Counted from the stretch's first letter, positions 25,912 to 35,771 are shown. The stretch is DNA of 54,590 bases from Acinetobacter lwoffii (GCF_024129355.1 NZ_JAMXXP010000020.1:1-54590), one strand, 5' to 3'. Made by a program: numbers and translations. The notes: generated from the sequence alone by a model not told the origin.

Positions 25912-28098
25912 ATGACAAATAAGTCTTTAGCAACAGTACAAATTCTAGATTTGTTAGGAAATCCAATTCCTAAAGTTCAATATGAAGTCAAAAATAGTAA
26001 GACAGGTCAACATGTAGTACGGGGTTCTACCAATTCCAAGGGGTGCCTTTATGAAATTCAAAGAGACAAAGGAACGGTTTTAGATATATATGTCAAAAGC
26101 CTTTTAGGTGGAGGTATGAAAAAAGTTCAGACTTTCATAATGGCGAAAGACCGTATGCTGGTTACGGTTATAAGTCCTAAAATTCTCTTGGATTTAAAAA
26201 CATTAGAAAATAATGAAAATAAAGGAAGTTATAAACGTAAAACACATAAGGTTAAAAAAGGTGAAACTTTATCATCTATTGCACAACAGTATCACACCAC
26301 AATCCGAGTGCTCGAAAGGCTGAATGGGATAAAAGATGTCAATAAAATCAGCATAGGACAAGTAATTAAACTTCCAATTAATATGCCTGCTACAGGAAAT
26401 AATACAAGTATTGATAGAAAGCCAAACCCTCAAAAAAATGCTTCTCAAAATAATAAGTCTCAATCATCAGAGAAAAGTAAAAAAGAGACTAAACAGGCTG
26501 ATAAAGGAATTGTGAATACAGTTGAAGAGTATGAGAAGAAAGCATTAGAGCAGCTTAATGAATGGTATGAAGAAGGTAAGAAAGCTTTATCGGATGCAAT
26601 AAAAATTGATATGAAAGAGGATCGCAGTCAGGATGGCGGAACACCGAAAACTGATACTTCCAATTTATGTAAAACTAATCCTCAATGTATATCTCAAGGC
26701 AAAAGTGAACTTATTAGAGAGGTTAATATCAGGCTAGCAGGCTTTGGTGGCGCATTACCTACAGATGAATTTACTCCTTTAACAGCGGAATGTATAAAGC
26801 AATTTCAACGGGATTATATGGGGGTTCCTGAAACTGGAAAAATATGCGGAATTTTTTTAGCAGCTTTAGATAAGTTCCGTGATGAATATGGAATTGCAAA
26901 TTTTATGACTAAAGCTAGTTGTCCCTGTGGTCAGTGTTCAGGTTATGGTAATAATAGAAGAGGTATTAAATCTGGTTTGAATACTGCTAATGAATATCCA
27001 GGATTGCATAGATCTTTAATATGGATATTAAAAGCATTAAATTTTTATTTAAAAAATGAATTTAAATATAAAGGTCTTGAAGTGGCTTATATAGAATCTG
27101 GTTATAGATGTATAAATGATAATAAGAAAAAAGGCAGAACTACAGTAAATCATATGGGTTTAGCATTAGATATACATATTAATAAAAATGGGAAGAGGAC
27201 TAAGGCTATAGAAGATATAGAGTTTATTAGAAAAAAAATTATGACTATAAAAATGAGAGCAAGTGAAGAAAGGGCTTCTGATAAAATATATTTAGAACCA
27301 AAAAAATTTAAGAGTGGAGCAAATGGAGCAACTACCTGGGTTCATTTTGATGTGACAAGATTCTCAAATATTTACTTTAATGATGAATACTTCAAAAAAG
27401 AAATTAAAGATCTCAATGGAAATCCGGTAGTTGAGATTATTAAATCACTAAATATGAATTCTATTTTAAATTGTGCAGGAATAATCGTAAATACTTCTAC
27501 TATTTCTAAAATAACAGATCAAACTATTGAGGCTCTGGTAAAAGAATTAGGTGATGCGATTGCTAGTGGTGAAGGTAGCTATGAAGCTTGGAATGCAGGA
27601 GCTCCAGAAGGAAAAAGAGTTAAATACGGAAAAATGAATGACTTGCCAGGTACAATCACTGAAAAAACTATTGATGAAATTTTAGACGCTGCGAAAAAAT
27701 ATAGATGGGATGACAATAGAAGAAGATTTGCCACTGGAAAATATCAAACAATTCCTTCTACTTTAGCAGCAGCTAAAGCGAGACTAAATTTGAGTGGTAA
27801 TGAATTATATGATCCTGCTATGCAAGAAAGAGTCTTTAAGGAGCATTTATTAAGAGGTCGTTCATCTATCTACAGCTTGATTATTAAAGGTGATAAAACT
27901 GTAGAGCAGGCCATGGTTGATGCTTCGAAAGAGTGGGCTTCAATTGCTTTACCGAAGGGAGAAAAGAATAAATATGGAATTATTTCTGATGGTAGTATCG
28001 GTTATCATGAATCTAAAACGAATAAAGCAAATAAACATTCTACCGAAAAAGTTAAAGTTATATTTGAAAAAATTCATGCTTATCATTCAAATAAATAG
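25912..28098 (+). CDS. Predicted T6SS peptidoglycan-degrading effector: LysM + M15-like peptidase + lysozyme-like domain
   Basis: A 728-residue protein. Residues 1-95 resemble a transthyretin/carboxypeptidase-regulatory-like adaptor. A LysM repeat (about 111-155, HKVKKGETLSSIAQQY) binds peptidoglycan, and 165-250 is a charged linker. Residues about 264-320 look like a peptidoglycan-binding helical domain. A CxCxxC cluster follows (SCPCGQCSGYG, 336-346). Residues about 390-485 are peptidase M15-like: GYRC, NHMGLALDIH (His414, Asp420) and WVHFD (His478). Residues about 535-690 resemble lambda-R/GH104-type lysozymes: SGEGSYEAWNAG (Glu554 candidate) and FATGKYQTIPSTL. It would cut both peptide and glycan bonds. 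It has no signal peptide, as expected of VgrG cargo. The domain calls rest on motifs alone. Confidence 0.82.
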   Translation: MTNKSLATVQILDLLGNPIPKVQYEVKNSKTGQHVVRGSTNSKGCLYEIQRDKGTVLDIYVKSLLGGGMKKVQTFIMAKDRMLVTVISPKILLDLKTLENNENKGSYKRKTHKVKKGETLSSIAQQYHTTIRVLERLNGIKDVNKISIGQVIKLPINMPATGNNTSIDRKPNPQKNASQNNKSQSSEKSKKETKQADKGIVNTVEEYEKKALEQLNEWYEEGKKALSDAIKIDMKEDRSQDGGTPKTDTSNLCKTNPQCISQGKSELIREVNIRLAGFGGALPTDEFTPLTAECIKQFQRDYMGVPETGKICGIFLAALDKFRDEYGIANFMTKASCPCGQCSGYGNNRRGIKSGLNTANEYPGLHRSLIWILKALNFYLKNEFKYKGLEVAYIESGYRCINDNKKKGRTTVNHMGLALDIHINKNGKRTKAIEDIEFIRKKIMTIKMRASEERASDKIYLEPKKFKSGANGATTWVHFDVTRFSNIYFNDEYFKKEIKDLNGNPVVEIIKSLNMNSILNCAGIIVNTSTISKITDQTIEALVKELGDAIASGEGSYEAWNAGAPEGKRVKYGKMNDLPGTITEKTIDEILDAAKKYRWDDNRRRFATGKYQTIPSTLAAAKARLNLSGNELYDPAMQERVFKEHLLRGRSSIYSLIIKGDKTVEQAMVDASKEWASIALPKGEKNKYGIISDGSIGYHESKTNKANKHSTEKVKVIFEKIHAYHSNK

Positions 28099-28107
28099 GT
28101 TTTAAAT

Positions 28108-28980
28108 ATGAAATCCAAATTAATTTTATCATTGTTTTTTAATGGTTTATTATTTTCAAGTTGTACATACCCAAAAGAAAATATATTAATAACATCAAAT
28201 AATGTATCAAGATGTTATTTTGAAAGTGAAGTTGTTGATTTTTGTTCTAGAAACAAGATTGAAATCTATAATCAACATATTAAAGATTTTCCTAATTTTT
28301 CAAATGATAAAATATTATTAATTTTAAATCATAATAGAAGTACAGGTAAAGGTGAAAGTAGAGTTGTTAAGCTGATAGTTATATTAGATCCTCTAGAAAA
28401 AAAAGTAATTCCTGTGCCTCAGATGGTAGGTAATTTTGTCGATGGTAATTTAAGGGAAATTAATGATGATCCTGCTATTATAAAATATAATAAAAAAGAT
28501 AATAAAGTTTGTTTATCAGGGACTACCTACTTTTTAGAAAATAATAATATTAATATTGAAAATGAATGTTATAAGTTTGAAAAAGGACGTGTAAATAAAA
28601 TAGAGGGCTTAAGATTAAATGGTATTGAAGAATTTTCTAAGTTGCCCTATTCATCTGATATTCATTTTAAGTGTATAAATAATATTAAATTAAATCAATG
28701 TAATAACTTGAGATTAATATCTTTGCAAAAAATATTAAATAAGTATAATTTTATTAACCCTCAAGATGGAATGAGTGTTTTTCTGAAAGGGGAAAAAGAT
28801 TTCTTTTTAATAGTATCTCCGTTTTTTGATGAAGAGGGAGCTAATTTAAGGATTATGAAAGTTAAAAATTTTAATTTAATTTCAGAAAAATATATTTATG
28901 CAGGAAAAAATGTAAATATTGATGGTAATTTAAACATAAAATATTTTGAAGGAAATAATAAAAAAGAATTCTCATTCTAA
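28108..28980 (+). CDS. Putative lipoprotein, candidate immunity protein for the T6SS effector
   Basis: A 290-residue protein of very low GC. It begins with a lipoprotein signal: Lys residues, a hydrophobic run, and lipobox LFSSC with Cys19 lipidated. The mature part is rich in Asn, Lys and Ile and has several Cys residues that could pair in the periplasm. I recognise no known family. It starts nine bases after the effector stop and shares its composition, which is the classical place for a cognate immunity gene. A periplasmic lipoprotein is where a wall hydrolase would have to be blocked. Immunity function is therefore inferred from position and localisation only. Confidence 0.75.
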   Translation: MKSKLILSLFFNGLLFSSCTYPKENILITSNNVSRCYFESEVVDFCSRNKIEIYNQHIKDFPNFSNDKILLILNHNRSTGKGESRVVKLIVILDPLEKKVIPVPQMVGNFVDGNLREINDDPAIIKYNKKDNKVCLSGTTYFLENNNINIENECYKFEKGRVNKIEGLRLNGIEEFSKLPYSSDIHFKCINNIKLNQCNNLRLISLQKILNKYNFINPQDGMSVFLKGEKDFFLIVSPFFDEEGANLRIMKVKNFNLISEKYIYAGKNVNIDGNLNIKYFEGNNKKEFSF

Positions 28981-28993
28981 GAATAATTAATTT

Positions 28994-29019
28994 AAAAAGC
29001 CGGCTTCCACCGGCTTTTT
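28994..29019 (+). terminator. Bidirectional intrinsic terminator
   Basis: AAAAAGCCGG (28994-29003) and CCGGCTTTTT (29010-29019) form a perfect ten-base stem with a six-base loop. It closes the vgrG cassette and also serves the convergent Dyp peroxidase gene. Confidence 0.93.
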
Positions 29020-29023
29020 TCTT

Positions 29024-29944
29024 TTACCCTTCCAAAACCTCTTCCAGCAGCTCCTCACTCGGCGAAAAGTAATAGGCACCATCCAGAGGTGTTACGAAAT
29101 GCAGCAGACGGTCATGAATCCCATCGCCAGAGGTACCGAACATACGTTCTAACATAGCATCAATAATCGTAAGGTCTTTGGTGTAGGCAATAAAGAATAG
29201 CCCTTGGTCACCACGTCCGTCACCATAAGGTAGAGAATGACGCAGGATTTCCATTTCTTCACCTTCTTCATCTTCCACTACAGTACGTGCCACATGCGCA
29301 TTTTCAGGTTTGACTTCATCATCCAATTCAATAGACTCAAGCTTGGTGCGACCCATGACCTGTTCCTGAGTATCAACTTTTAGCTTTTTCCATTTTTCCA
29401 GGTTATGCGCGTAACGCTGGGCAAAAATAAATGAACCATCTTGGAAAATACCTGAATCTTCACCTAATAATGCGACTTCAGCACGATCATCCGGGAATTG
29501 CGGATTTTCAGTTCCATCAATAAAGCCAGTAATGTCACGACCATCAAAATATCGGAAGCAAACTCGCTCATCCAGCACTTGAACCTGGTCCTGAATGCCT
29601 TCAAAAAAAGCCTGACTAAGTGCAAAGCAGATATCAGCCCGAGCACTGGCAATATGAATTAACATATCTGCTGGAACAGCCGGCATTTCAAATGAACCAT
29701 GAATAGGTTCAAGCTGTTTAAATCCTGCCGGACTTTGCGAATATAGGGTTGACCAGAGTTCATGACCAAAGGCCACCGCTGTTTTAATTTGGGCTTGAGG
29801 ATGTTGCGTGATCAGGCGATCACGAGAAGTAAAAAGATGTTCGAGTTGTTCTTTTAATTTTTCAATACTCAAATCTTTAAGACGTAACACAATAAAGCGA
29901 GCATGATCTGAAGGAAGTGGCAAGATTACCGATTGGGCTGTCAT
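29024..29944 (-). CDS. Dyp-type haem peroxidase (YfeX-like)
   Basis: A 306-residue dye-decolourising peroxidase. The family motif GFIDGTENP holds the distal Asp143, Arg235 in ILRHSLPYG is the second distal residue, and His217 in NAHVARTV is the predicted proximal haem ligand. There is no signal or Tat peptide, so it is cytoplasmic, like E. coli YfeX. The family oxidises porphyrinogens and dyes with hydrogen peroxide; YfeX has also been linked to haem handling. The start MTAQSVILPL with an AGGAG ribosome-binding site gives normal length. It lies convergent with the T6SS cassette and divergent from a LysE-family gene. Confidence 0.94.
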   Translation of the reverse strand: MTAQSVILPLPSDHARFIVLRLKDLSIEKLKEQLEHLFTSRDRLITQHPQAQIKTAVAFGHELWSTLYSQSPAGFKQLEPIHGSFEMPAVPADMLIHIASARADICFALSQAFFEGIQDQVQVLDERVCFRYFDGRDITGFIDGTENPQFPDDRAEVALLGEDSGIFQDGSFIFAQRYAHNLEKWKKLKVDTQEQVMGRTKLESIELDDEVKPENAHVARTVVEDEEGEEMEILRHSLPYGDGRGDQGLFFIAYTKDLTIIDAMLERMFGTSGDGIHDRLLHFVTPLDGAYYFSPSEELLEEVLEG

Positions 29945-30104
29945 TCATGGCTCCTGTAAGGATAGATCCTGTTTTTAATGTACATATTGTGCCTGAAGCT
30001 AGACAGAGTGAATAGTACAGTGCCTTATATTTAAGCAGGTTTTTAGCCTGATTTTATTGGAAAATTCATATAATATTGGGTGAGTTTTGCTGAGTGAAAT
30101 GTTT

Positions 30105-30725
30105 ATGTCCTATCAAATGTGGTTTGCCTATATGCTGGCCTGCTGGGTGATTAGTGTGTCTCCGGGCGCAGGAGCGATTGCTTCCATGTCGAGTGGACTG
30201 AATTATGGTTTTCGGCATGGTTACTGGAATGCGCTGGGCCTGCAACTGGCATTATTGGTACAGATTGCAGTGGTTGCGGCAGGCGTGGGAGTTTTGTTTG
30301 CGACAACCCCATGGGCATTTTTAGTGGTGAAATGGTTTGGTGTCGGCTATTTATTGTATTTGGCTATTTTGCAATGGAAAGCACCTGTACAATCTATCGA
30401 AATTAAACATGAATTGGCGCGAAAATCGAGAGGGAAACTGGTACTGCATGGTTTCTTGGTTAATATCACTAATCCTAAAGCCATCGTATTTTTACTGGCC
30501 GTCTTGCCGCAATTTCTGGATTTGTCTAAGCCACAATGGATTCAGTATTTGATTATGGCTGCGACAATGGTCACGATTGATCTGATTGTGATGGCGGGTT
30601 ATACCGGATTGGCTGCTAAAGTTTTAAGGCTACTAAAATCATCGAAACAACAAAAAGTCATGAACCGGACTTTTGCCGGTTTATTTGCAGGCGCTGCATT
30701 TTTATTGAGTTTGGTGCATCAATAA
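30105..30725 (+). CDS. LysE/RhtB-family exporter
   Basis: About 206 residues, six predicted helices. SVSPGAGAIASMSSGLNYG near the N-terminus and FLVNITNPKAIVFLLAVLPQF are hallmark RhtB-family segments, where related proteins export homoserine, threonine or other amino acids. The frame is open to a TTG at 30087, and ATG codons lie at 30099 and 30105; the family usually begins about eight residues before the SPGA motif region, so I chose 30105, but 30099 is possible. It is only distantly similar to the LysE-family protein at 6667-7260. It is followed by a hairpin and then convergent znuB. Confidence 0.87.
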   Translation: MSYQMWFAYMLACWVISVSPGAGAIASMSSGLNYGFRHGYWNALGLQLALLVQIAVVAAGVGVLFATTPWAFLVVKWFGVGYLLYLAILQWKAPVQSIEIKHELARKSRGKLVLHGFLVNITNPKAIVFLLAVLPQFLDLSKPQWIQYLIMAATMVTIDLIVMAGYTGLAAKVLRLLKSSKQQKVMNRTFAGLFAGAAFLLSLVHQ

Positions 30726-30735
30726 AGAGTGTTTG

Positions 30736-30756
30736 CTCTCTCCTTAAAGGAGAGAG
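30736..30756. other. Perfect 10-bp hairpin between the RhtB-like gene and znuB
   Basis: CTCTCTCCTT and AAGGAGAGAG are separated by a single base. No T-run follows on either strand, so it is either a factor-assisted terminator or another processing signal between two convergent genes. Confidence 0.55.
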
Positions 30757-30799
30757 GCGGAATAGATCATTAGAAAATCATCATGATTTAACAGAAATA

Positions 30800-31600
30800 T
30801 TAAGCCAGCTTTTTAAACTTCTGCACGCAGAAGAACAGTGCAAATAGCACCGCCATGGTCAGTACAATAGTTAAACCTGTCGAAGTATTGAGACCGGCAC
30901 TCGACCACAGGCCTACGGTCACCCCAATTTGCGCAATCACAAATGCCCAAATCACCATCTGTTTCGGTGAATGTGCCAGTAATCGTGCCGTTAGCGCAGG
31001 AATCACCAGTAAAGCACCCATCAACAATGAACCGACTGCTTTTAGTGCCAGTACGGTAAATAATGCCAGCAATAACATAAAGATCAGACGCTGCCATTTG
31101 GCATTTACTCCTTCACTGACTGCCATATCCGGATCAATCGCGATTTGAATCTGCGCTTGCCAGCTTTTATACAGCACAGCCAAAGCCAGAATGATCACGA
31201 TGGCAAAGGTCGGCAAGTCTGTCCAGGAAATGGTCAGCAGATCGCCAAATAAATAGCTGAGCAATTCAGGTCTTAAGCTTGGTATATGCTGAATGAATAA
31301 CAAGCCGGAGCAAAGTAAAGTGGCTGAGCACAGGGCAAGCAGGGCATCATTGGGCAGGCGCGGATCATGCAGTACCCACAAAATCCCTACCAATAATAAG
31401 GCAATAAAAGTTACACCCATCCACAGCGGTAAACTTAAAGCCCCAGCAATGGCAACACCGAGTAAAGTACCGTGTGCCATAGTGTCAGCAAAAAATGACA
31501 TACGCCGCCAGAGCATGAGACAGCCCAGCGGTGCAGTCAGAAATACCAATAGCGTTCCCATGATCCATGCAGGTAAAAGGAGTTGTAACCAATCCATCAT
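30800..31600 (-). CDS. znuB: Zinc ABC transporter permease ZnuB
   Basis: A 266-residue permease with about eight membrane helices of the ABC-3 (metal) family. Conserved segments include LGCLMLWRRMSFFADTMAHGTLLGVA near residues 26-52, where the ADTxxHGxLLG pattern is a family signature, LLSYLFGDLLTIS, and VGSLLMGALLVIPALTARLL. It forms the channel of the high-affinity zinc importer with ATPase ZnuC and binding protein ZnuA. The start lies three bases after the znuC stop, so the two are translationally coupled. It is the last gene of the zur-znuC-znuB operon. Confidence 0.95.
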   Translation of the reverse strand: MMDWLQLLLPAWIMGTLLVFLTAPLGCLMLWRRMSFFADTMAHGTLLGVAIAGALSLPLWMGVTFIALLLVGILWVLHDPRLPNDALLALCSATLLCSGLLFIQHIPSLRPELLSYLFGDLLTISWTDLPTFAIVIILALAVLYKSWQAQIQIAIDPDMAVSEGVNAKWQRLIFMLLLALFTVLALKAVGSLLMGALLVIPALTARLLAHSPKQMVIWAFVIAQIGVTVGLWSSAGLNTSTGLTIVLTMAVLFALFFCVQKFKKLA

Positions 31601-31603
31601 GGT

Positions 31604-32395
31604 TTAAGCTTCCGGCTCGGGGTGAATATGAGGGCGTGAATCATGCTGACAGGGGGTGGCAGAATCGCCGTGTGCGCAATGATCATGATGATGCTGATAG
31701 AATACCCGGTTAGTACCAAAAATCGCCTGATATTCGGGATGTTGCTGCACGCTTTCCGGCAGCCCACTACAGCAGATATGCTTGTTCAAGCAGACCACAC
31801 GAGTCGTACCTTGCATCACCCATTGCAGGTCATGTGAAACCATCAGTACGGCACACCCATATTTTTCCGGTAAGTTACGCACATATTCATACAGTTCAGC
31901 TTCGGACTGGATGTCTAGACCCTGCATCGGTTCATCGAGAACTAAAATGTCCGGCTGACGTAATAAGGCACGGGCCAGTAGCACCCGCTGACGTTCGCCA
32001 CCAGACAACTGCTGAACTTTAGAATCTTGCAGTTTACTAATGCCGGTATCCCGGATAATTTCGGTTTTAATCTGGGACGGGCACTTTTCTAGTGCTAATA
32101 AATCTTTTACCCGTAGCGGTAAGCTATGTGAGGGATTGAATTTTTGCGGCACATAGGAAAATTTGAGTTTGCGCGCAGTTTTGATTTCACCCGATTGTGG
32201 TTTCAGTATGCCCAGCATGACTTTAATCAAGGTCGATTTACCAGCACCATTGGGACCAATCAGTGTGACAATTTCTTTCTCTTGTAACGAGAAATCAATG
32301 GCTTTTAAGATATCGCGCTCATCGATTTTGACCCAGATCTTGGAAAGCTGAATCAAGGGAGAGGCACTTAAGCTTTGTTGCGGCACTGCTGACAA
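31604..32395 (-). CDS. znuC: Zinc ABC transporter ATP-binding protein ZnuC
   Basis: A 263-residue ATPase with Walker A GPNGAGKST, signature LSGGERQR, Walker B ILVLDEP and H-loop MVSHD. It powers zinc import through ZnuB. The C-terminal tail after about residue 230 is strikingly His-rich (HHHDHCAHGD, QHDSRPHIHPEPEA), which could bind zinc on the cytoplasmic side and sense or buffer the imported metal. The start overlaps the end of zur by 28 bases, so the genes are coupled. Expression is expected to be repressed by Zur at high zinc. Confidence 0.95.
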   Translation of the reverse strand: MSAVPQQSLSASPLIQLSKIWVKIDERDILKAIDFSLQEKEIVTLIGPNGAGKSTLIKVMLGILKPQSGEIKTARKLKFSYVPQKFNPSHSLPLRVKDLLALEKCPSQIKTEIIRDTGISKLQDSKVQQLSGGERQRVLLARALLRQPDILVLDEPMQGLDIQSEAELYEYVRNLPEKYGCAVLMVSHDLQWVMQGTTRVVCLNKHICCSGLPESVQQHPEYQAIFGTNRVFYQHHHDHCAHGDSATPCQHDSRPHIHPEPEA

Positions 32396-32865
32396 ATTCC
32401 TGAAATTTCGATAATGCTGTGATGTGCCGTGAAGTCGTCCGAGCTGGCCAGTGCATCAAGCTGATCGAGCAGGCCCTGAGCCGACGCTTCTTTCACGGCT
32501 TTACATTCGGTACAGATTAAAAAAGCCGCCTGATGCCCTTCGCGCGGATGGCAACAGGGGATATAGGCATTGATCGAGGTCAGGCGATGAATCAGCCCTT
32601 TGCTTAATAAAAAATCCAGAGTGCGATACACCGTTGGTGGTGCTGCAGGACGATCACTGGCATTTTTCATTTGTGCCAGCAGATCATAGGCGCCCATCGG
32701 GCCATGCGCATTCAGAATGAGTTCCAGCACTTCTTTACGTAAAGGTGTAAGGCGTGCGCCGCTTGCTGCACAAAGACTTTCCGCTTCAGCAAGACGTTGT
32801 GCGACATTGGGATGGTCGTGCACGCCGTGCAATGCGTTGTGGTGTTCGTGCGAACAGGAACCCAT
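32368..32865 (-). CDS. zur: Zinc uptake regulator Zur (Fur family)
   Basis: A 165-residue Fur-family repressor. The winged helix contains LTPLRKEVLELILNAHGPMGAYDLL and PPTVYRTLDFLLSKGLI, and the C-terminal domain has two structural zinc pairs, CTEC and CQQC, with HHSIIEISG between them. Zinc-loaded Zur represses zinc-uptake genes. The N-terminus is unusually His-rich (SCSHEHHNALHGVHDHPN), beyond the normal Fur fold. It is the first gene of the zur-znuC-znuB operon, divergent from znuA, and the palindrome at 32961-32975 could control both directions. Confidence 0.95.
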   Translation of the reverse strand: MGSCSHEHHNALHGVHDHPNVAQRLAEAESLCAASGARLTPLRKEVLELILNAHGPMGAYDLLAQMKNASDRPAAPPTVYRTLDFLLSKGLIHRLTSINAYIPCCHPREGHQAAFLICTECKAVKEASAQGLLDQLDALASSDDFTAHHSIIEISGICQQCRNKA

Positions 32866-32960
32866 AGTTCACCTCAAGTGCGAAACTGAAAATTAATAGA
32901 TTTCAAATCTTAACATGAAGCGTTCTGAGTTTCGATTGGGCATAGGTATTTTTGTATTTT

Positions 32961-32975
32961 TGTTATATTATAACA
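32961..32975. promoter_or_regulatory. Zur box between znuA and zur
   Basis: TGTTATA-T-TATAACA is a perfect 15-base palindrome matching the core of known gammaproteobacterial Zur sites. It lies 36 bases before znuA and 96 before zur, the right place to repress both. Confidence 0.85.
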
Positions 32976-33011
32976 CTTCCTGATTTTATCGTTTTTAAGT
33001 GATTTCTACTC

Positions 33012-33848
33012 ATGTTCCGTCTTCTTGCAATCAGTCTGCTCGCATTGTTCAGTACACTCAGTTGGTCACAAAGTCTGGTGGTGTCTACGCAGCCGATCCA
33101 TCTGATTGCCAAGAAAATTACCCAGGGGGTGGAACAGCCGACTTTATTGCTGGCCAACCAAAGTGGACATGATGTGAGTCTGACTCCGGCGCATCGAAAA
33201 ACTATTCAGAATGCAGGTCTGGTGATCTGGCTGGGTCAGGCGCATGAAGCACCCTTGGCCAAAGTGCTGAATGAAAGTAATAAAGGTATCGCACTTTTAG
33301 ACTCCGGAATTTTGACTACCTTGCCGATGCGTAATCCGCGTGGCGAGGCCTTAAAAAATACGGTAGACACGCATGTCTGGCTCGATCCGAATAATGCGGT
33401 ACGGATAGGTTTCTTTATTGCGGCGCTACGTTCGCAGCAACTGCCGGAGCATCGTGAACGCTACTGGAAAAATGCCCGTGACTTTGCACAAAACATGTTT
33501 GCTACGGCCCAGCGTTATAGTTCAAGCAACAAAGCCAAACCCTATTGGTCTTATCACGATGCCTATCAGTATCTGGAACGCCCACTCAATTTAAAATTCA
33601 TGGGTGCGCTGACCGATGATCCGCATGTTTCGCCAACCGTGGCGCAAATCAAGTTTTTACAGGATCATCGTCCACAACGCAAAATGTGCCTGCTGGCCGA
33701 AGGTCATGCCAGTGAAAACCAGTACCGCAAACTCAATCCGGTACTGTTCCAGCATGTCGATGAAAGCATGAGCGGGGCAGGGGACTTTGTGCAGGCTTGG
33801 CAGCAATTGGCCACAGAAACCCAGAAATGTGTACTAAATGCACGCTAA
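33012..33848 (+). CDS. znuA: Zinc ABC transporter substrate-binding protein ZnuA
   Basis: A 278-residue periplasmic protein with a signal peptide probably cleaved near residue 19 (LSWSQ). Its metal ligands are recognisable from the family pattern: His53 in SGHDVSLTP, His121 in DTHVWLDP, and His182 in SYHDAY. Cys226 and Cys273 may form the usual disulphide. The His/Asp-rich flexible loop that most ZnuA proteins have between the first two ligands is missing. It captures zinc for ZnuBC. The gene has its own promoter region, with a Zur box, divergent from zur-znuCB. Confidence 0.95.
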   Translation: MFRLLAISLLALFSTLSWSQSLVVSTQPIHLIAKKITQGVEQPTLLLANQSGHDVSLTPAHRKTIQNAGLVIWLGQAHEAPLAKVLNESNKGIALLDSGILTTLPMRNPRGEALKNTVDTHVWLDPNNAVRIGFFIAALRSQQLPEHRERYWKNARDFAQNMFATAQRYSSSNKAKPYWSYHDAYQYLERPLNLKFMGALTDDPHVSPTVAQIKFLQDHRPQRKMCLLAEGHASENQYRKLNPVLFQHVDESMSGAGDFVQAWQQLATETQKCVLNAR

Positions 33849-33929
33849 TGATTTAAAAAATAGACAGATTTTGATTAGTTTAACAGCAGTGACCCGATTT
33901 AAAAAAACACGACTAAGGTCGGGAAAAGA

Positions 33930-33958
33930 TTGCATGTTCAGGGGTGTAACTCTATAAT
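33930..33958 (+). promoter_or_regulatory. Promoter of the atp operon
   Basis: TTGCAT (33930-33935) and a perfect TATAAT (33953-33958) are 17 bases apart, 64 bases before atpI. This is the best sigma-70 promoter in the region and should drive the whole operon. Confidence 0.85.
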
Positions 33959-34022
33959 GCCTGCGATTAAAAATAATCACCTGTTAAACTTGTCAAGCAT
34001 GATTGCTGTGAGTGAATAAATA

Positions 34023-34415
34023 ATGAGCCGAACTAGTCGCTTGATTGACCGACGATTAGCGAAAGCTTTGGTCCTCTTGCAAGCCTGTATGATCCCTGTT
34101 TCAGCCTTGATCGGCTGGGTCGTGAAAGACTCAACCGCAGCCTTGAGTGCAGCATTAGGTGCACTGGTATGTTGGCTCGCGACTTGTTATTTTTCGTGGC
34201 AATCGTTTCGAGCAGCAGGAGCCCGCGCGTCTAAACAAGTTCTTTCGAACATGTATAAAGGCTTGATGGGAAAGTTTGCCATTGTGATTGTTGGTTTCAT
34301 TTTAATTTTAAGCAATGTTAAACCGTTGTCAGCGGTGGCGTTGTTTTGTGGTTTTATACTTGTTCAAGCCATGTCGTGGGTCGCTCCGTTTTGGGCGTCA
34401 CGTCTACAAAAATGA
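34023..34415 (+). CDS. atpI: ATP synthase assembly protein AtpI
   Basis: A 130-residue membrane protein of about four helices, at the head of the atp operon as in most gammaproteobacteria. The segment SALIGWVVKDSTAALSAALGALVCWL matches the AtpI/ATP synthase I family. AtpI helps to build the c-ring and may aid magnesium supply; it is not part of the finished enzyme. A gap of 110 bases, larger than usual, separates it from atpB. Confidence 0.88.
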   Translation: MSRTSRLIDRRLAKALVLLQACMIPVSALIGWVVKDSTAALSAALGALVCWLATCYFSWQSFRAAGARASKQVLSNMYKGLMGKFAIVIVGFILILSNVKPLSAVALFCGFILVQAMSWVAPFWASRLQK

Positions 34416-34522
34416 GTATAAGCACAACAAGAAATTGAAAAGTTTTTCAGGAGCAGGCGAGATATCAAGCAGCACGCGATATTCGTTTGTTCTATTAGTT
34501 TTTTGACATTGACCAGGTGTGA

Positions 34523-35401
<879 letters not shown>

Positions 35402-35408
35402 TGGTATT

Positions 35409-35434
35409 GCCTAACTGTCAACGGATGGTTGGGC
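35409..35434 (+). other. Intercistronic hairpin between atpB and atpE
   Basis: GCCTAAC (35409-35415) pairs with GTTGGGC (35428-35434) with one wobble, eight bases after the atpB stop and 52 before atpE. It may take part in mRNA processing or in boosting atpE translation; this is inferred. Confidence 0.5.
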
Positions 35435-35477
35435 ACACAATTTTTTAACTTAATTTGGTATAAAACCTAACCTCTGA

Positions 35478-35732
<255 letters not shown>

Positions 35733-35771
35733 TCAGCTTAATTCCGAAATTCACTATTTGAGGAATTTGCA

